Of a stretch of DNA of 64,000 bases, positions 9,402-18,516 are shown piece by piece. Below the pieces are notes generated by a model. It had not been told where the DNA came from. It was given only the letters and a program-made list of their open reading frames with translations, and searched no databases. This stretch comes from Tsukamurella ocularis (lineage in GTDB: Bacteria; Actinomycetota; Actinomycetes; Mycobacteriales; Mycobacteriaceae): NCBI RefSeq assembly GCF_024807615.1, contig NZ_JANUCJ010000002.1, positions 62,001 through 126,000 on the forward strand. Reading direction: 5' to 3'. Numbering within the stretch: position 1 is the stretch's first letter; the number at the start of each line of letters is the position of its first letter. The position numbers were made by a program, and so were the translations under genes.

Positions 9402-9461
9402 TTGACTCCTTACGGCAAGGCCCGCTACCGTCATGAGTGTACTTCAATTGACTCCTTACGG
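9402..9461. repeat. 14-bp direct repeat in the CGNR/EamA divergent promoter
   Basis: TTGACTCCTTACGG occurs at 9402-9415 and again at 9448-9461 in the same orientation, 46 bp apart. Its reverse complement carries the AAGGAG that serves as the SD of the CGNR gene. The two copies are good candidates for the binding sites of the CGNR protein, controlling itself and the exporter. Confidence 0.6.
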
Positions 9462-9485
9462 AACGCGCAGACACGGAGGTGACGC

Positions 9486-10505
9486 ATGGGTCGGGGTATC
9501 GCAATCGCACTGCTGTCGGGTTTCGCCTTCGCGATGTCCGGCCCGTTCGGCAAGCCATTGCTCGCCGCGGGATGGAGCCCGGCCGGCGTCGTGCTGGTGC
9601 GCATCTGGATCGCGGCGATGGTCACGCTGATCCCGATGCTGATCGTCGGGCGGGCCCGCCTGGCGACGCTGCGACACGCGCCGTTCACGGTGCTGGCGTA
9701 CGGCCTGCTCGCTGTGATCGGCGTGCAGCTCGCGTACTTCAATGCCATCGCGCACATGTCGGTCACCGTTGCGCTGCTCATCGAGTTCTCCGCGCCCCTG
9801 CTGGTGCTGGTGTATCTGTGGGCCAGGTTCGGCCGGCGCCCGACGCTGCGCACCGTCCTCGGTGCGGCGCTCGCCGTCGCGGGCCTCGTGGCGGTCGTCG
9901 GCGCGGCGTCCGGCGGCGCGGTCGTCACCCCCATAGGCCTGGCCTGGGCCTTCGTCTCGCTCGTCGGACTCGCGGCGTACTTCCTCCTCGCCGAGGACGG
10001 CACCCGGGCCGACGACATCGACGTCGCGAGCATCGAGGGTGCGAAGCCGGCGGTCGACCAGTTGGCACTTGCTGTCGGCGGCCTCCTTGTGGGCGCGGTC
10101 GTGCTCTCTCTGACCTCGCTCGCCGGTCTCACACCCGTGCGCATCTCGACCGAGCCGGTAGTTCTCGGTGGTCTGGGGACCACCCCGTGGTGGGTGCCCG
10201 CCGTCGTGATCGGCGCGGTCGCGACCGGCCTCGCGTACGTCGCGGGCATCCTCGCCATCAACATGGTCGGCCCCACGCTGGCCTCGTTCCTCGGCTTCTC
10301 CGAGGTGATCGCCTCGGGTGTCGTGGCCTGGCTCATTCTGGGCGAGGCCCTGACGCCGCTGCAGATCGTGGGTGCGGTCGCGATCGTCGCGGGCGTGATC
10401 GCGGTCAAGCGGGGCGAGCGGAGCGGAACGTCGGACGGTCCGCGGCCAGACGCGCCAGCCAGTCCGCGCGATGGAGCTCGTACTCCACCCGCGCGTACGG
10501 CGTGA
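9486..10505 (+). CDS. EamA-family (DMT) transporter
   Basis: 339 aa, ten hydrophobic segments in two EamA repeats (about 8-140 and 155-310). Such proteins export metabolites or drugs; the substrate is not evident. SD GGAGG is 7 nt before the ATG. The C-terminal 30 residues are polar and arginine/proline-rich and run into the convergent GNAT gene, so the 3' ends overlap by about 100 bp. Divergent from the CGNR regulator, which probably controls it. Confidence 0.9.
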   Translation: MGRGIAIALLSGFAFAMSGPFGKPLLAAGWSPAGVVLVRIWIAAMVTLIPMLIVGRARLATLRHAPFTVLAYGLLAVIGVQLAYFNAIAHMSVTVALLIEFSAPLLVLVYLWARFGRRPTLRTVLGAALAVAGLVAVVGAASGGAVVTPIGLAWAFVSLVGLAAYFLLAEDGTRADDIDVASIEGAKPAVDQLALAVGGLLVGAVVLSLTSLAGLTPVRISTEPVVLGGLGTTPWWVPAVVIGAVATGLAYVAGILAINMVGPTLASFLGFSEVIASGVVAWLILGEALTPLQIVGAVAIVAGVIAVKRGERSGTSDGPRPDAPASPRDGARTPPARTA

Positions 10506-10923
10506 GGTCGGCCTCGGCCTCCTCGCCGAGGTCCACCTCGCCCTGCAGCGACTCCCAGTCGAGCATGGCGATGTCGAGCTGCTGCATCCCGAGGCCCGCG
10601 AGGACCCGGCGGGAGGCGACGTTCGACCAGGCGGTAGAGGCGTAGATGCGACCGGTGAGACCGTGCTCGAGCGCGTGGCCCACGAGCGCATGCGCCGCCT
10701 CGGCGCAGAAACCCCGACGACGGTGCGCATCCGCGACCGCGTAGCTCAGCTCCAGTCCCCGGGCCCGACTGTGCCGGGACGCACGCAGTGCGATCCGACC
10801 GAGGGGGCGGCGACTGTGTCGGTCGACGATGTGGAATCGGCCGTCGGCGTCGCCGGTGGTACCGGTGGCAGGAGAGAGATGTAGACGCGCCGTCTCGATG
10901 TGCACGTGCAAATCTCCCCTCAC
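10405..10923 (-). CDS. GNAT-family N-acetyltransferase
   Basis: 172 aa. The acetyl-CoA binding region is DAHRRRGFCAEAAHALVGHA (R/Q-x-x-G-x-G/A type) near residue 68 and the C-terminal NVASRRVLAGLGM motif near 100-112 is typical of RimJ/RimL-like enzymes. Substrate unknown. Start GTG at 10923 has a TACGCT box 7 nt upstream (leaderless); GTG at 10905 with an SD-like GGGGAG is an alternative. Its 3' end overlaps the convergent EamA gene. Confidence 0.85.
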   Translation of the reverse strand: MRGDLHVHIETARLHLSPATGTTGDADGRFHIVDRHSRRPLGRIALRASRHSRARGLELSYAVADAHRRRGFCAEAAHALVGHALEHGLTGRIYASTAWSNVASRRVLAGLGMQQLDIAMLDWESLQGEVDLGEEAEADLTPYARVEYELHRADWLARLAADRPTFRSARPA

Positions 10924-11015
10924 GGTGCCCAGCGTATCGCCTCGGCGCCGGTGTACGGGGCAGTTCGCGCGGGTGTCGCGACGGCGGGGCGCCCTTGGCT
11001 GCCATACTGTCCCGC

Positions 11016-11888
11016 GTGACGTACCGAATCGCTCTTGCTTCCTCCGCGGCGCAGCCGGACACCGACGACCGTGGCCAGGAGATCCTCGCCGCCCTGCGCG
11101 CCGCCGGTCACGAGGCCGAGGCCGCCGTGTGGTCCGATTCCGCCGTCGACTGGGAGCAGTTCGACGCGGTCGTGATCGCCGGCGCCTGGGACTACGCGCA
11201 GCGCTACGACGACTTCCTGGGCTGGGCCTGGCGCGCGGCGGCCCAGTCGCTCGTGCTCAACCCCGAGCCCCTCGTCCGGTGGTACGCCGACAAGCGCTAC
11301 CTGCGGGACTACGAGTCCGAGGGGATCCCGATCGTGCCGACTCAGTTCATCACTGTGCACGATGCCACGCTCGACCACGACTACCTCGGTACCGATCACG
11401 TCGTGCGCCCGTCGATCAGCGGCGGCCTCGCGCAGTCCTTCCGCTTCGGCCCCGGCGACGACGACGCGAGCCGCGCCAAGCTCGAGGAGATCAAGGCCTC
11501 CGGCAGCAGCGTCATGGTCTTCCCGTACTCGGTCGAGTCCGGCGGCATCTCGCTGGTCTACATCGGGGGGGAGTACAGCCACGCCTTCGGTCGCGACCTC
11601 GCCGCCGAGGTGAACGCCGACCCGACCGAGGGGCGCCCCGCCGAGGTTCTTGTCGACGCGGAGCCGACCGACGCCGAGCGTGCCGTCGCCGAGGCGGCAC
11701 TGAAGCCGATCGATCCGGCGAACCCGCCGCTGTATGTGCGCATCGACATCGTCCGCACCCCCGAGGGGGTGCCGGTCATCCTCGAGGTGCAGGTCGTCCA
11801 GCCCGATCTGCACCTCGAGCGGCTCGACGGCGGCGCGGAGAAGTTCGCCCAGGCGGTCCTCGCGCGGGTGGCCGCCGAGAAGGCCTGA
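11016..11888 (+). CDS. ATP-grasp domain protein (RimK/glutathione-synthetase-like)
   Basis: 290 aa. The N-terminal pre-ATP-grasp Rossmann-like part contains VIAGAWDYAQRYDDFLGW; the ATP-grasp part follows (VRPSISGGLAQSFRFG, VMVFPYSVESGGISLVYIGGEYSHA, YVRIDIVRTPEGVPVILEVQVVQPDL, the last with the metal-binding E/N-type region). Members ligate a carboxylate to an amine with ATP; similar stand-alone proteins are uncharacterised. Start GTG at 11016: CATACT is 7 nt upstream and there is no SD, so it is likely leaderless. No partner genes nearby suggest the product. Confidence 0.8.
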   Translation: MTYRIALASSAAQPDTDDRGQEILAALRAAGHEAEAAVWSDSAVDWEQFDAVVIAGAWDYAQRYDDFLGWAWRAAAQSLVLNPEPLVRWYADKRYLRDYESEGIPIVPTQFITVHDATLDHDYLGTDHVVRPSISGGLAQSFRFGPGDDDASRAKLEEIKASGSSVMVFPYSVESGGISLVYIGGEYSHAFGRDLAAEVNADPTEGRPAEVLVDAEPTDAERAVAEAALKPIDPANPPLYVRIDIVRTPEGVPVILEVQVVQPDLHLERLDGGAEKFAQAVLARVAAEKA

Positions 11889-11907
11889 CCAGCCCGAACA
11901 GCTGAAT

Positions 11908-11941
11908 GAAGTCCCCGTCCGGAGATCCGGGCGGGGACTTC
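11908..11941 (+). terminator. Terminator after the ATP-grasp gene
   Basis: 15-bp stem with one G-U pair (11908-11922 with 11927-11941; core GAAGTCCCCG) and a 4-nt AGAT loop, 20 bp after the stop. No U-run follows. Confidence 0.6.
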
Positions 11942-11967
11942 GTCGTGGGAGGGGGTTGCCAAAGAAC

Positions 11968-11983
11968 ATATCGCGATATATCG
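11968..11983. promoter_or_regulatory. Putative PadR operator (overlapping palindromes)
   Basis: ATATCGCGATAT (11968-11979) and CGATATATCG (11974-11983) are perfect overlapping palindromes in an otherwise GC-rich region, 52 bp before the padR start. PadR regulators usually bind AT-rich ATAT-type dyads in their own promoters, so autoregulation is likely. Confidence 0.6.
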
Positions 11984-12035
11984 TGAACGCATCGGGTCGC
12001 GAAACGTGCGGCCCCCTACCGAAAGGAGTGCCACC

Positions 12036-12755
12036 ATGCGTAGGCACACTCACGATGATCAGCGTTTCGAGGGCCGCGGCGCCCGCTCCTGCGACGACCG
12101 GTTCGAGGGCCGCTTCGAAGGCCGGTTCCGCCAGGGCGGTTTCCCGGGCGGGCCCGGCTTCGGCGGCCAGGGCCCGTTCGGCCCCGGCGGTCCCGGTGGG
12201 CACGGCCGCGGCGGACACCGCGGTGGCCGCGGACGCCGCGGCGTCCAGCGCGGCGACGTCCGGATCGCTGTCCTCAAGCTGCTGGAGGCCGAGCCCATGC
12301 ACGGCTACCAGCTCGTCTCCTCGATCGAGGAGCGCACGGCCGGGGCGTGGAAGCCCAGCCCCGGCGCCATCTACCCCACACTCAGCCAGCTCGAGGACGA
12401 GGGGCTGATCACCATCGAGCGCGAGAACGGCCGAAAGGTCGCCACGCTCACCGACGCGGGTCGCGCGTACATCGAGACCGCCCTCGCCGACGCGCCGGAC
12501 CCGTTCGCCGGGTTCGACGGCGGCTCGGCCGAGCGGGGCCACCTCCGCGACACGCTGCGCGAACTGCACGAGGTCACCCGCCGGGTGGCCCGCACCGGCA
12601 ACGCCGAGCAGACCGCCGCCGTCGACACCATCCTCGGCGATGCGATCAAGCAGGTGTACCTGCTGCTCGCCGGCGTGGACCGCACGCCCCCGGCCGCCGG
12701 TGACCCGGCCGCCGACGGTGTGGCTAGCGACGCCGCGGAGCCGGACGAGCAGTAG
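12036..12755 (+). CDS. PadR-family regulator with Gly/Arg-rich N-terminus
   Basis: 239 aa. Residues 1-72 are low complexity: repeated RFEGR units, then GPGG/GGHRGGRG runs. The PadR winged helix occupies about 76-150 (DVRIAVLKLLEAEPMHGYQL; PSPGAIYPTLSQLEDEGLI), and a C-terminal helical dimerisation region follows (HLRDTLRELHEVTRRV). SD GAAAGGAG is 7 nt before ATG 12036; an in-frame ATG at 12006 has no SD. Target genes are unknown beyond itself; the next genes (modABC) are convergent. Confidence 0.9.
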   Translation: MRRHTHDDQRFEGRGARSCDDRFEGRFEGRFRQGGFPGGPGFGGQGPFGPGGPGGHGRGGHRGGRGRRGVQRGDVRIAVLKLLEAEPMHGYQLVSSIEERTAGAWKPSPGAIYPTLSQLEDEGLITIERENGRKVATLTDAGRAYIETALADAPDPFAGFDGGSAERGHLRDTLRELHEVTRRVARTGNAEQTAAVDTILGDAIKQVYLLLAGVDRTPPAAGDPAADGVASDAAEPDEQ

Positions 12756-13707
12756 CCGCTCGCCGCGCCCGCGCCGGATCGGGGAGCAGGCGCACCGCGT
12801 CGCCGGGATGCAGATCTCGGTAGCGCTCCGCCGGGAGCTCCGCGACCAGCGCGGTCCCGTCCTCGACGGTGGCGGTCACGCGGCAGTGCCCGCCCGCCAC
12901 CGTCACCTCGACCACGATGCCGGCCATCCCGGCACCGTCGGGCCCGTCGACGCGCACCGCGTCCGGCGGGAAGACCCGCACCCCTTCGCCGTCCGGCAGC
13001 AGGTTCATCCCTGCCAGCCGGGCGGCGAAGTGGGTTGCGGGGGAGAGCAGCAGTTCGGCCGCGGGGCGGTGATCGGCGACCCGTCCGTCCTCGAGGACGG
13101 CGGCCTCGTCCGCGAGGGACACCACGTCGGCGGCGTCGTGCGTGATCAGCACGCACGTCCGGTCCCGCAGTAGGACGCGCAGGAGCGAGCGCACCTCCGC
13201 CCGCGCCGAGACGTCGAGGGCCGAGAGCGGCTCGTCGAGGAGCAGTACCTTCGGCTCGGCGGCGAGGGCCCGGGCAAGTGCGACGCGCTGCGCCTGCCCG
13301 CCGCTCAGTTCGTCGGGGCGCCTGTCCGCGAGGTGGTCGGCGCCCACGGCCTCGAGCCAGTGGTCGGCTGCGGCCGCCGCGGCCCGACGGTCCACCCCCG
13401 CGCTCCGGGGCGCGAAGGCCACGTTCGCGCGGACCCGCAGGTGCGGGAACAGCCGCGCCGTCTGGCCGAGCAGCGCGACCCGCCGACGGTGCGCCGGCAC
13501 CCAGGTGCTGCCGTTCGCGACGGTCTCGCCGGCGACGACGATCCGCCCCGCATCGGGCCGGACCAGGCCCGCGACGGCGCCCGCCACCGTCGACTTGCCG
13601 GTGCCGTTGGGGCCGAGCAGCGCCAGCGTCCGCCCCTCGGGCACTGCGAAGACCGCGTCGACGCCGCGGCCCGCGACGGTCACGTCGACCTCCAGGCCCG
13701 CGGTCAC
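12724..13707 (-). CDS. modC: Molybdate ABC transporter ATP-binding protein
   Basis: 327 aa. Walker [10 protein letters not shown] near residue 33, ABC signature [15 protein letters not shown] near 125, Walker [13 protein letters not shown] near 148, His-switch [10 protein letters not shown] near 182, and a C-terminal MOP/TOBE-type domain (about 235-310) that regulates by binding oxyanion. Couples ATP hydrolysis to molybdate uptake through ModB. Start GTG at 13707 overlaps the modB stop by 4 bp (GTGA). The 3' end overlaps the convergent padR gene by 32 bp. Confidence 0.9.
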   Translation of the reverse strand: MTAGLEVDVTVAGRGVDAVFAVPEGRTLALLGPNGTGKSTVAGAVAGLVRPDAGRIVVAGETVANGSTWVPAHRRRVALLGQTARLFPHLRVRANVAFAPRSAGVDRRAAAAAADHWLEAVGADHLADRRPDELSGGQAQRVALARALAAEPKVLLLDEPLSALDVSARAEVRSLLRVLLRDRTCVLITHDAADVVSLADEAAVLEDGRVADHRPAAELLLSPATHFAARLAGMNLLPDGEGVRVFPPDAVRVDGPDGAGMAGIVVEVTVAGGHCRVTATVEDGTALVAELPAERYRDLHPGDAVRLLPDPARARRAATARPAPRRR

Positions 13708-14477
13708 CGGCGCCACGCCCGGACCCCGTAGACGCCGGAGACGATCACCGCGGCCGCCGCGAGCAGGACCAGCGACAGCGCCACCGCCGCCTGGGGATCC
13801 GTCTCGTTGCGCAGGTAGATCTCCAGCGGAAGCGTGCGGGTGGTCCCGGCGAGCGAGCCCGCGAAGGTGAGCGTCGCGCCGAACTCGCCCAGCGCCCGCG
13901 CGAAGGTCAGCACCACGCCCGAGGCGATCGACGGCCGCACCAGCGGCAGCGTGATGCGCCGCAGCACGACCGACGGCGGGGCGCCCAGCGTCGCCGCCGT
14001 GTGCTCGAAATCCGTTCCCAGCGTGCGCAGCGCGCCCTCCACCGCCAGCACCAGGAAGGGCAGCGCGACGAAGGCCTGGGCGAGGACCACGGCCGTCGTC
14101 GTGAAGGCGATGTGCCCGCCGACCCCGCCGTACTGGCCCACCAGGCCGCGCCGGCCGAAGGCGTAGAGGAGCGCGATGCCGCCCACCACCGGCGGCAGCA
14201 CCAGCGGCAGCAGCACGAGCGGGCGGAGTACGCCCACGAATCGGGAGCGACTGCGCGCGAGGATCACCCCGAGCGGCACGCCCACCAGGATGCACACCAC
14301 CGTCGCGGCGAGGGAGGTCTCGAGCGACAGGACCAGCGCCGTGCGGGAGTCCTCGGAGGTCACCAGCTCGCCGAACCGCGGCCAGTCGACCTTCGCCACG
14401 ATCGCGACGAGCGGGATCAGCACGAACGCCGCGCCCAGGCCGGCGGGGAGGACGATCCAGCGCGGATACCCGGTCAC
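13704..14477 (-). CDS. modB: Molybdate ABC transporter permease
   Basis: 257 aa with six hydrophobic segments and the cytoplasmic EAA loop near residue 190 ([16 protein letters not shown]) typical of ModB/CysT permeases. Start GTG at 14477 ([10 protein letters not shown]) gives a normal-length N-terminus; it lies 23 nt after the modA stop. Forms the membrane channel between ModA and ModC. Confidence 0.88.
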   Translation of the reverse strand: MTGYPRWIVLPAGLGAAFVLIPLVAIVAKVDWPRFGELVTSEDSRTALVLSLETSLAATVVCILVGVPLGVILARSRSRFVGVLRPLVLLPLVLPPVVGGIALLYAFGRRGLVGQYGGVGGHIAFTTTAVVLAQAFVALPFLVLAVEGALRTLGTDFEHTAATLGAPPSVVLRRITLPLVRPSIASGVVLTFARALGEFGATLTFAGSLAGTTRTLPLEIYLRNETDPQAAVALSLVLLAAAAVIVSGVYGVRAWRR

Positions 14478-14500
14478 GGGCGTGGAGCGGGCGGACGGGG

Positions 14501-15283
14501 TCAGTGGGGTGCCCCGAATCCGGCGTCCGCGAGCGCCGCCCGGCCCTCGGCGCCGCGGACGAAGTCGATGAACCGTTTCGCGCCGTCGGCGTTCTTCGCG
14601 CCGGTCAGCGGGGCGATGGGATAAACGTTGACCGCGCCGTCGGCCTCGGGGAAGTCGACGGACGCGACGGCGCCCTTCGTGCCCTTGACGTCCGTGCGGT
14701 AGACGAGCCCCGCGTCGGCCTGCCCGTGCCGGACCTTGGCGAGCACGCTGGAGACCGAGTCCTCCTCGCTGACCGGCGTCAGGGTTACGTCGGCCGCCTT
14801 GGTCACCCTGGCGGTCGCGGTGCCGCAGGGCACGGGTTGCGCGCACACGACGACGGAGACGCCGGGCTTGGCCAGGTCGGCGAGTGAGGCGATGCCCTTC
14901 GGGTTGCCGGGCGCCGTGGCGATGGTCAGCACGTTCGTGGCGAAGGGCTGCGGGTCGGTGACCAACGAAGCGGCCTTGGCCTTGTCCATCGTGGGTGTGT
15001 CGGCGGTCGCGAAGACGTCGGCGGGAGCGCCCTGCTGCAGCTGCGTCAGCAGACCAGAGGACCCGCCGAAGGAGAACTTGACCGGCGTGCCGGGGTTAGC
15101 GGCGGAGAACGAGGCGCCCAGCTTCTCGAAGGTCGCCTGCAGGCTCGCGGCGGCGTAGACGACGACGGTGCCGGAGCCCGCGGCCGCCGACGAGGACGTC
15201 GAGGTCTCGGGGGAGGTCGGGGTGGAGCAGGCGGTGAGGCCCGCCGCGAGGACGGCGGCGGTCAGGACACGTGCGACGCGCAT
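14501..15283 (-). CDS. modA: Molybdate-binding lipoprotein
   Basis: 260 aa. Signal peptide with lipobox LTAC (lipidated Cys near residue 18), a Ser/Thr-rich linker, then the ModA fold opening [17 protein letters not shown], in which the Ser of AAASL binds the oxyanion. Captures molybdate/tungstate outside the membrane for ModBC. GGGAG lies 6 nt before the ATG at 15283. First gene of modABC; no mod operator or ModE gene is visible in the window. Confidence 0.93.
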   Translation of the reverse strand: MRVARVLTAAVLAAGLTACSTPTSPETSTSSSAAAGSGTVVVYAAASLQATFEKLGASFSAANPGTPVKFSFGGSSGLLTQLQQGAPADVFATADTPTMDKAKAASLVTDPQPFATNVLTIATAPGNPKGIASLADLAKPGVSVVVCAQPVPCGTATARVTKAADVTLTPVSEEDSVSSVLAKVRHGQADAGLVYRTDVKGTKGAVASVDFPEADGAVNVYPIAPLTGAKNADGAKRFIDFVRGAEGRAALADAGFGAPH

Positions 15284-15332
15284 GGCAACTCCCGGTGACG
15301 GTGGTCGGCTTCCGATGGTCGAGACTATCCCC

Positions 15333-15767
15333 ATGGCAACTCACGAGGTGGCGGTCCCGATGCGGTGGGCCGACATGGACGCCCTCCAACACATCAACAA
15401 CGTCGCGATGCTGAGGTTGCTCGAAGAGGCGCGCATCCGCTTCATGACGCAGAACTTCGCGCAGCACGGCGACTCGAAAGTCACGATGTTCGTCGCGCAC
15501 CAGGAGATCGACTACCTCACACCGCTGCTCTACTCACCCGAGCCGGTGCGGATCGTCCTGCACGTCACGCGGATCGGCCGTTCGGGCTTCGACCTCGGCT
15601 ACGAGGTCATCGGGGCCGACGGCGCCGTCTCCGCCATCGCGGAGACCTCCATGGTCGTCGTCGACGGTGCCGGCCGCCCGGCGCCGCTGCCCGCCGAGCT
15701 GCGCACCGAACTCGCGGGATTGGTCGGCGATCCGGTGCCCTTCCGCCGCCGCCGGGTCTCCGTCTAG
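15333..15767 (+). CDS. 4HBT-type acyl-CoA thioesterase
   Basis: 144 aa hotdog protein. VPMRWADMDALQHINNVAML (about 7-26) is the 4-hydroxybenzoyl-CoA thioesterase active-site motif with Asp13. Likely hydrolyses an acyl-CoA; substrate unknown. Start ATG at 15333 chosen because the family begins about ten residues before this motif; an in-frame ATG at 15315 is the alternative. Divergent from modA and convergent with the DUF1990 gene (4-bp overlap). Confidence 0.86.
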   Translation: MATHEVAVPMRWADMDALQHINNVAMLRLLEEARIRFMTQNFAQHGDSKVTMFVAHQEIDYLTPLLYSPEPVRIVLHVTRIGRSGFDLGYEVIGADGAVSAIAETSMVVVDGAGRPAPLPAELRTELAGLVGDPVPFRRRRVSV

Positions 15768-16276
15768 CGGACCATCGCGGCGAGGTAGCGCCGTGTCATC
15801 ACCGCCTGCAGCGCGCGGGCGACCGGGCCGCCCAGGCAGGAGTACCAGCGTCCCGGGCGGGAGAACGCGGCGACCACCGCCACGACCGTACCGTCGGGGC
15901 GCAGCTCCACGGAGAACAGCTCCTCGCCGCTCTCCGGGTGCCCCGGGAGCGTGCCGTAGGCGAAGCCGGCGCGGTCGGTCTCGTCGAGCACGTAGACGAC
16001 GCGGCACGGAATCCGGATCGGGCCGAACAGCGGCGCCGTCAGGACCATGACCGTTCCGACCTCGGCAGTCGGAGTGCTTGCGCGCACCCGCATCCCGGCT
16101 CCGCGCTGCATGCCGTACTCGAGGATCGCGTCCCGCACGGCGGCGAAGTCCTCCCGGCCGCGGCCCACGACCCGCTCGGCGCGGACGGCGTGGGCGTCGC
16201 CGGGCGGGGTGCCGCGGGTCGCGCCGACCTCCGGATAGGTGAAGGGCGCGTCGACCAGTGCCGCGAGGTCCGTCAT
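15764..16276 (-). CDS. DUF1990 family protein
   Basis: 170 aa. Recognised by the N-terminal TYPEVGATRG stretch and the core RVVYVLDETDRAGFAYGTLPGHPESGEELF, both typical of DUF1990. Function unknown; the family has an SRPBCC-like fold and occurs widely in actinobacteria and plants. It lies alone between a thioesterase and a DMT transporter. Confidence 0.85.
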   Translation of the reverse strand: MTDLAALVDAPFTYPEVGATRGTPPGDAHAVRAERVVGRGREDFAAVRDAILEYGMQRGAGMRVRASTPTAEVGTVMVLTAPLFGPIRIPCRVVYVLDETDRAGFAYGTLPGHPESGEELFSVELRPDGTVVAVVAAFSRPGRWYSCLGGPVARALQAVMTRRYLAAMVR

Positions 16277-16295
16277 ACCGCCCGACGGTACGCCG

Positions 16296-17144
16296 TCACC
16301 GTCGGGCGAGGCGGGCCGCAGCGGCGGCGCCGACCAGGCCCGAGGCGACGACCGCGACGCCGTGCCAGCCGCTCAACGTGACGGTCTCGCCGAGCACGAC
16401 GGCACCGAGCGCCGCCGCGCAGACCGGCTCGGCGAGGGTGATCGCCGGCAGCGACGCCGAGATCGGGGCCGGTTGGAAGGCACGCTGCTGCAGATACATC
16501 GCGCCGAGCCCGCACAGAACGAGGACGTACAGGCGCCAATCCGTGAGCAGCCGCATGCTGTTCGCCAGGAACTCGGCGTGGTCGTACGAGGTCAGCACCG
16601 GCTTCGTCAGGACCGTCGCTACGCCGAACAGGGCGCCCGAGGCGACGCCGAAGGACAGGGCGCGGGCCGGGCCGGGCAGTGTCCGCACGAGGCCGAAACC
16701 GGTGGCGGTGGCGGCGACGACGCCGACCACGACGAGCGCGGGGAGCCAGGTGGCACCCGGAGCATCGGGGACGCCGTCGGTGGGCCGTCCCGCGATGAGG
16801 AAGATCGCGAGCGCGGCCGCGAGCGCGGCCGCGTATGTCCACTCGCGCGCGGTGACCCGGGTGTGATTGAGCAGCGCCGAGACCGGCAGCGCGAAGAGCA
16901 GGGCCGCCACGATGAGCGGCTGCACCACGAGCACCGGGCCCAGTGCCAGGGCCCACGCCTGGAAGGCGTATCCGCCGAGGTCACCGAGCAGGCCGAGCCA
17001 CCAGCGCGGCCGGCGGATGAGCTCTGCGATGAGTGAGTCGCCGTCGTCGACGGTGGCGGCCTCCGCCTGCTGCGCGGCGGAGCCGCAGGCGAACAGGAAG
17101 GCGGCGACGAGGGCGAGGACGACCGAGGCCGAGGTGGCGGACAC
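16296..17144 (-). CDS. DMT-superfamily (NIPA-like) transporter
   Basis: 282 aa with about nine hydrophobic segments; the opening VVLALVAAFLFACGSAAQQAEA and GYAFQAWALALGPVLVVQPL are typical of the actinobacterial DMT group related to NIPA magnesium transporters. Substrate not known. Start GTG at 17144 has TAGATT 6 nt upstream and no SD, so it is probably leaderless. Confidence 0.83.
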   Translation of the reverse strand: MSATSASVVLALVAAFLFACGSAAQQAEAATVDDGDSLIAELIRRPRWWLGLLGDLGGYAFQAWALALGPVLVVQPLIVAALLFALPVSALLNHTRVTAREWTYAAALAAALAIFLIAGRPTDGVPDAPGATWLPALVVVGVVAATATGFGLVRTLPGPARALSFGVASGALFGVATVLTKPVLTSYDHAEFLANSMRLLTDWRLYVLVLCGLGAMYLQQRAFQPAPISASLPAITLAEPVCAAALGAVVLGETVTLSGWHGVAVVASGLVGAAAAARLARR

Positions 17145-17224
17145 CCGTGAAATCTACGCTCGCGCGAGCGGCCGCCGCAGCGCACGCTAAGTTCGACAGC
17201 AGCAACTCGCGAAGGAGGAATGAC

Positions 17225-17656
17225 GTGGCGAAGGTCGAGAGCACCGTTGAGGTGGCGCTACCCCCGGACGAGGCCTGGGCGAAGGCGGCCGACCTGGAGA
17301 CGCTGCCGCAGTGGGTGACCCTGCACGACGGCTGGCGCGGGCCGCTACCCGAGCTGGCGAAGGGCGCGAAGATCGCGTGCGTGGTGAAGGTGAAGAACTT
17401 CCGCAACCGGGTCGACTGGATCATCACGTCGTACGACCCGCCGCGCACCCTGGTGCTCGACGGAAAGGGCGTCGCCGGTACCAAGTACAAGCTCACCGTC
17501 GCGATCGCGCCCAAGGGCAGCGGATCGACGATCTCGTTGCGCGCCGATCTGGGCGGAGCGCCGCTGTTCGGCCCCATCGGCGCGACGGTCGCGCGAGCGC
17601 TCAAGGGCGACATCGCGGAATCCCTTGCGACCTTCAAGCGGATGTACGAGCAGTAG
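17225..17656 (+). CDS. SRPBCC-family protein
   Basis: 143 aa, one START/Bet v1-like helix-grip domain (VESTVEVALPPDEAWAKAADLETLPQW at the N-terminus). Binds a hydrophobic ligand; similar mycobacterial proteins are often called polyketide cyclases without proof. Start GTG at 17225 has GGAGG 6-7 nt before it. The next gene starts 23 bp after the stop, so they may be co-transcribed. Confidence 0.85.
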   Translation: MAKVESTVEVALPPDEAWAKAADLETLPQWVTLHDGWRGPLPELAKGAKIACVVKVKNFRNRVDWIITSYDPPRTLVLDGKGVAGTKYKLTVAIAPKGSGSTISLRADLGGAPLFGPIGATVARALKGDIAESLATFKRMYEQ

Positions 17657-17678
17657 CGGCACCGGGGAGGGCGGGCGC

Positions 17679-18485
17679 GTGGAACTCACGGATCTGGTCG
17701 GCGCCGCGGTCCGCGGTGGCCTGAGCTGGGGTGCGGACACCGTCGCCCGGCTGCGCCAGCGGGCCGGTGTCGACGGTCCGCGGCCCTGTGACGGCCTGAT
17801 CCTCGACATCGACGACACGCTCGTCGACACCGACGCCGCCCTTCGTACCGCCGCCCGGGCGGCCGCGCTCGAGGTGTGGCCGACGTCGAACGCCACGGTG
17901 CGAGAGGGTTTCGCGGAGCTCTTCCTCACCGACCCCGAGGGCGTCTTCGGCCGGTACACCGCGGGAGAGCTGCGCTTCCACGAGATGCGCAAGGCGCGGA
18001 TCGCCGTCGCCGCCGAGCGGTCCGGGCTGGTCTGGGAGGCGCGGCGGTACCGCCGCTTCTGCAGCGGCTTCGACCCGGCCTTCGCCGCCGCCCAACACCT
18101 CTTCTCCGACGCGATGCCGGCGGTCATGGCCGCCGAGCGGTGGGGGATCGCCGTCGTCCTGCTCACCAACTCGTCATCGCCGGCGACCCGGATGAAGCTC
18201 CAGGTGCTGGGGGTCTCGGATCGGTTCGAGCGGGTGGTCACCACGGACACCCTCGGTATCGGTAAGCCGGACCCCAGCGTCTTCCTGCACGCCTGCGAGT
18301 TGGCCGGCGCCGCCCCCGACGCGTGCGTCGCGGTCGGCGACAACTACGGCAACGACGTGGTCGCCGCGCGCGACGCGGGGCTGCGCGCCCTGTGGCTCGA
18401 CCGGTCCGGCCGGGGCACCGGCGGGGAGCCGCCGACCATCCGCTCGCTCGCCGAGCTCCCGGCGGCCCTGACCCGGGCGGTCTGA
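17679..18485 (+). CDS. HAD-superfamily hydrolase
   Basis: 268 aa. Motif I DIDDTLVDTD near residue 42, motif II LLTNSS near 158, motif III Lys in GKPDPSVF near 196 and motif IV VGDNYGNDV near 220 are all present, so it should be a functional phosphatase-type HAD enzyme (phosphoglycolate-phosphatase/REG-2-like). Substrate unknown. Start GTG 17679 has GGGGAGG 8 nt before it. Confidence 0.87.
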   Translation: MELTDLVGAAVRGGLSWGADTVARLRQRAGVDGPRPCDGLILDIDDTLVDTDAALRTAARAAALEVWPTSNATVREGFAELFLTDPEGVFGRYTAGELRFHEMRKARIAVAAERSGLVWEARRYRRFCSGFDPAFAAAQHLFSDAMPAVMAAERWGIAVVLLTNSSSPATRMKLQVLGVSDRFERVVTTDTLGIGKPDPSVFLHACELAGAAPDACVAVGDNYGNDVVAARDAGLRALWLDRSGRGTGGEPPTIRSLAELPAALTRAV

Positions 18486-18516
18486 CCTGTCGGTGGCCCG
18501 TGTTACAACTGCCCCC

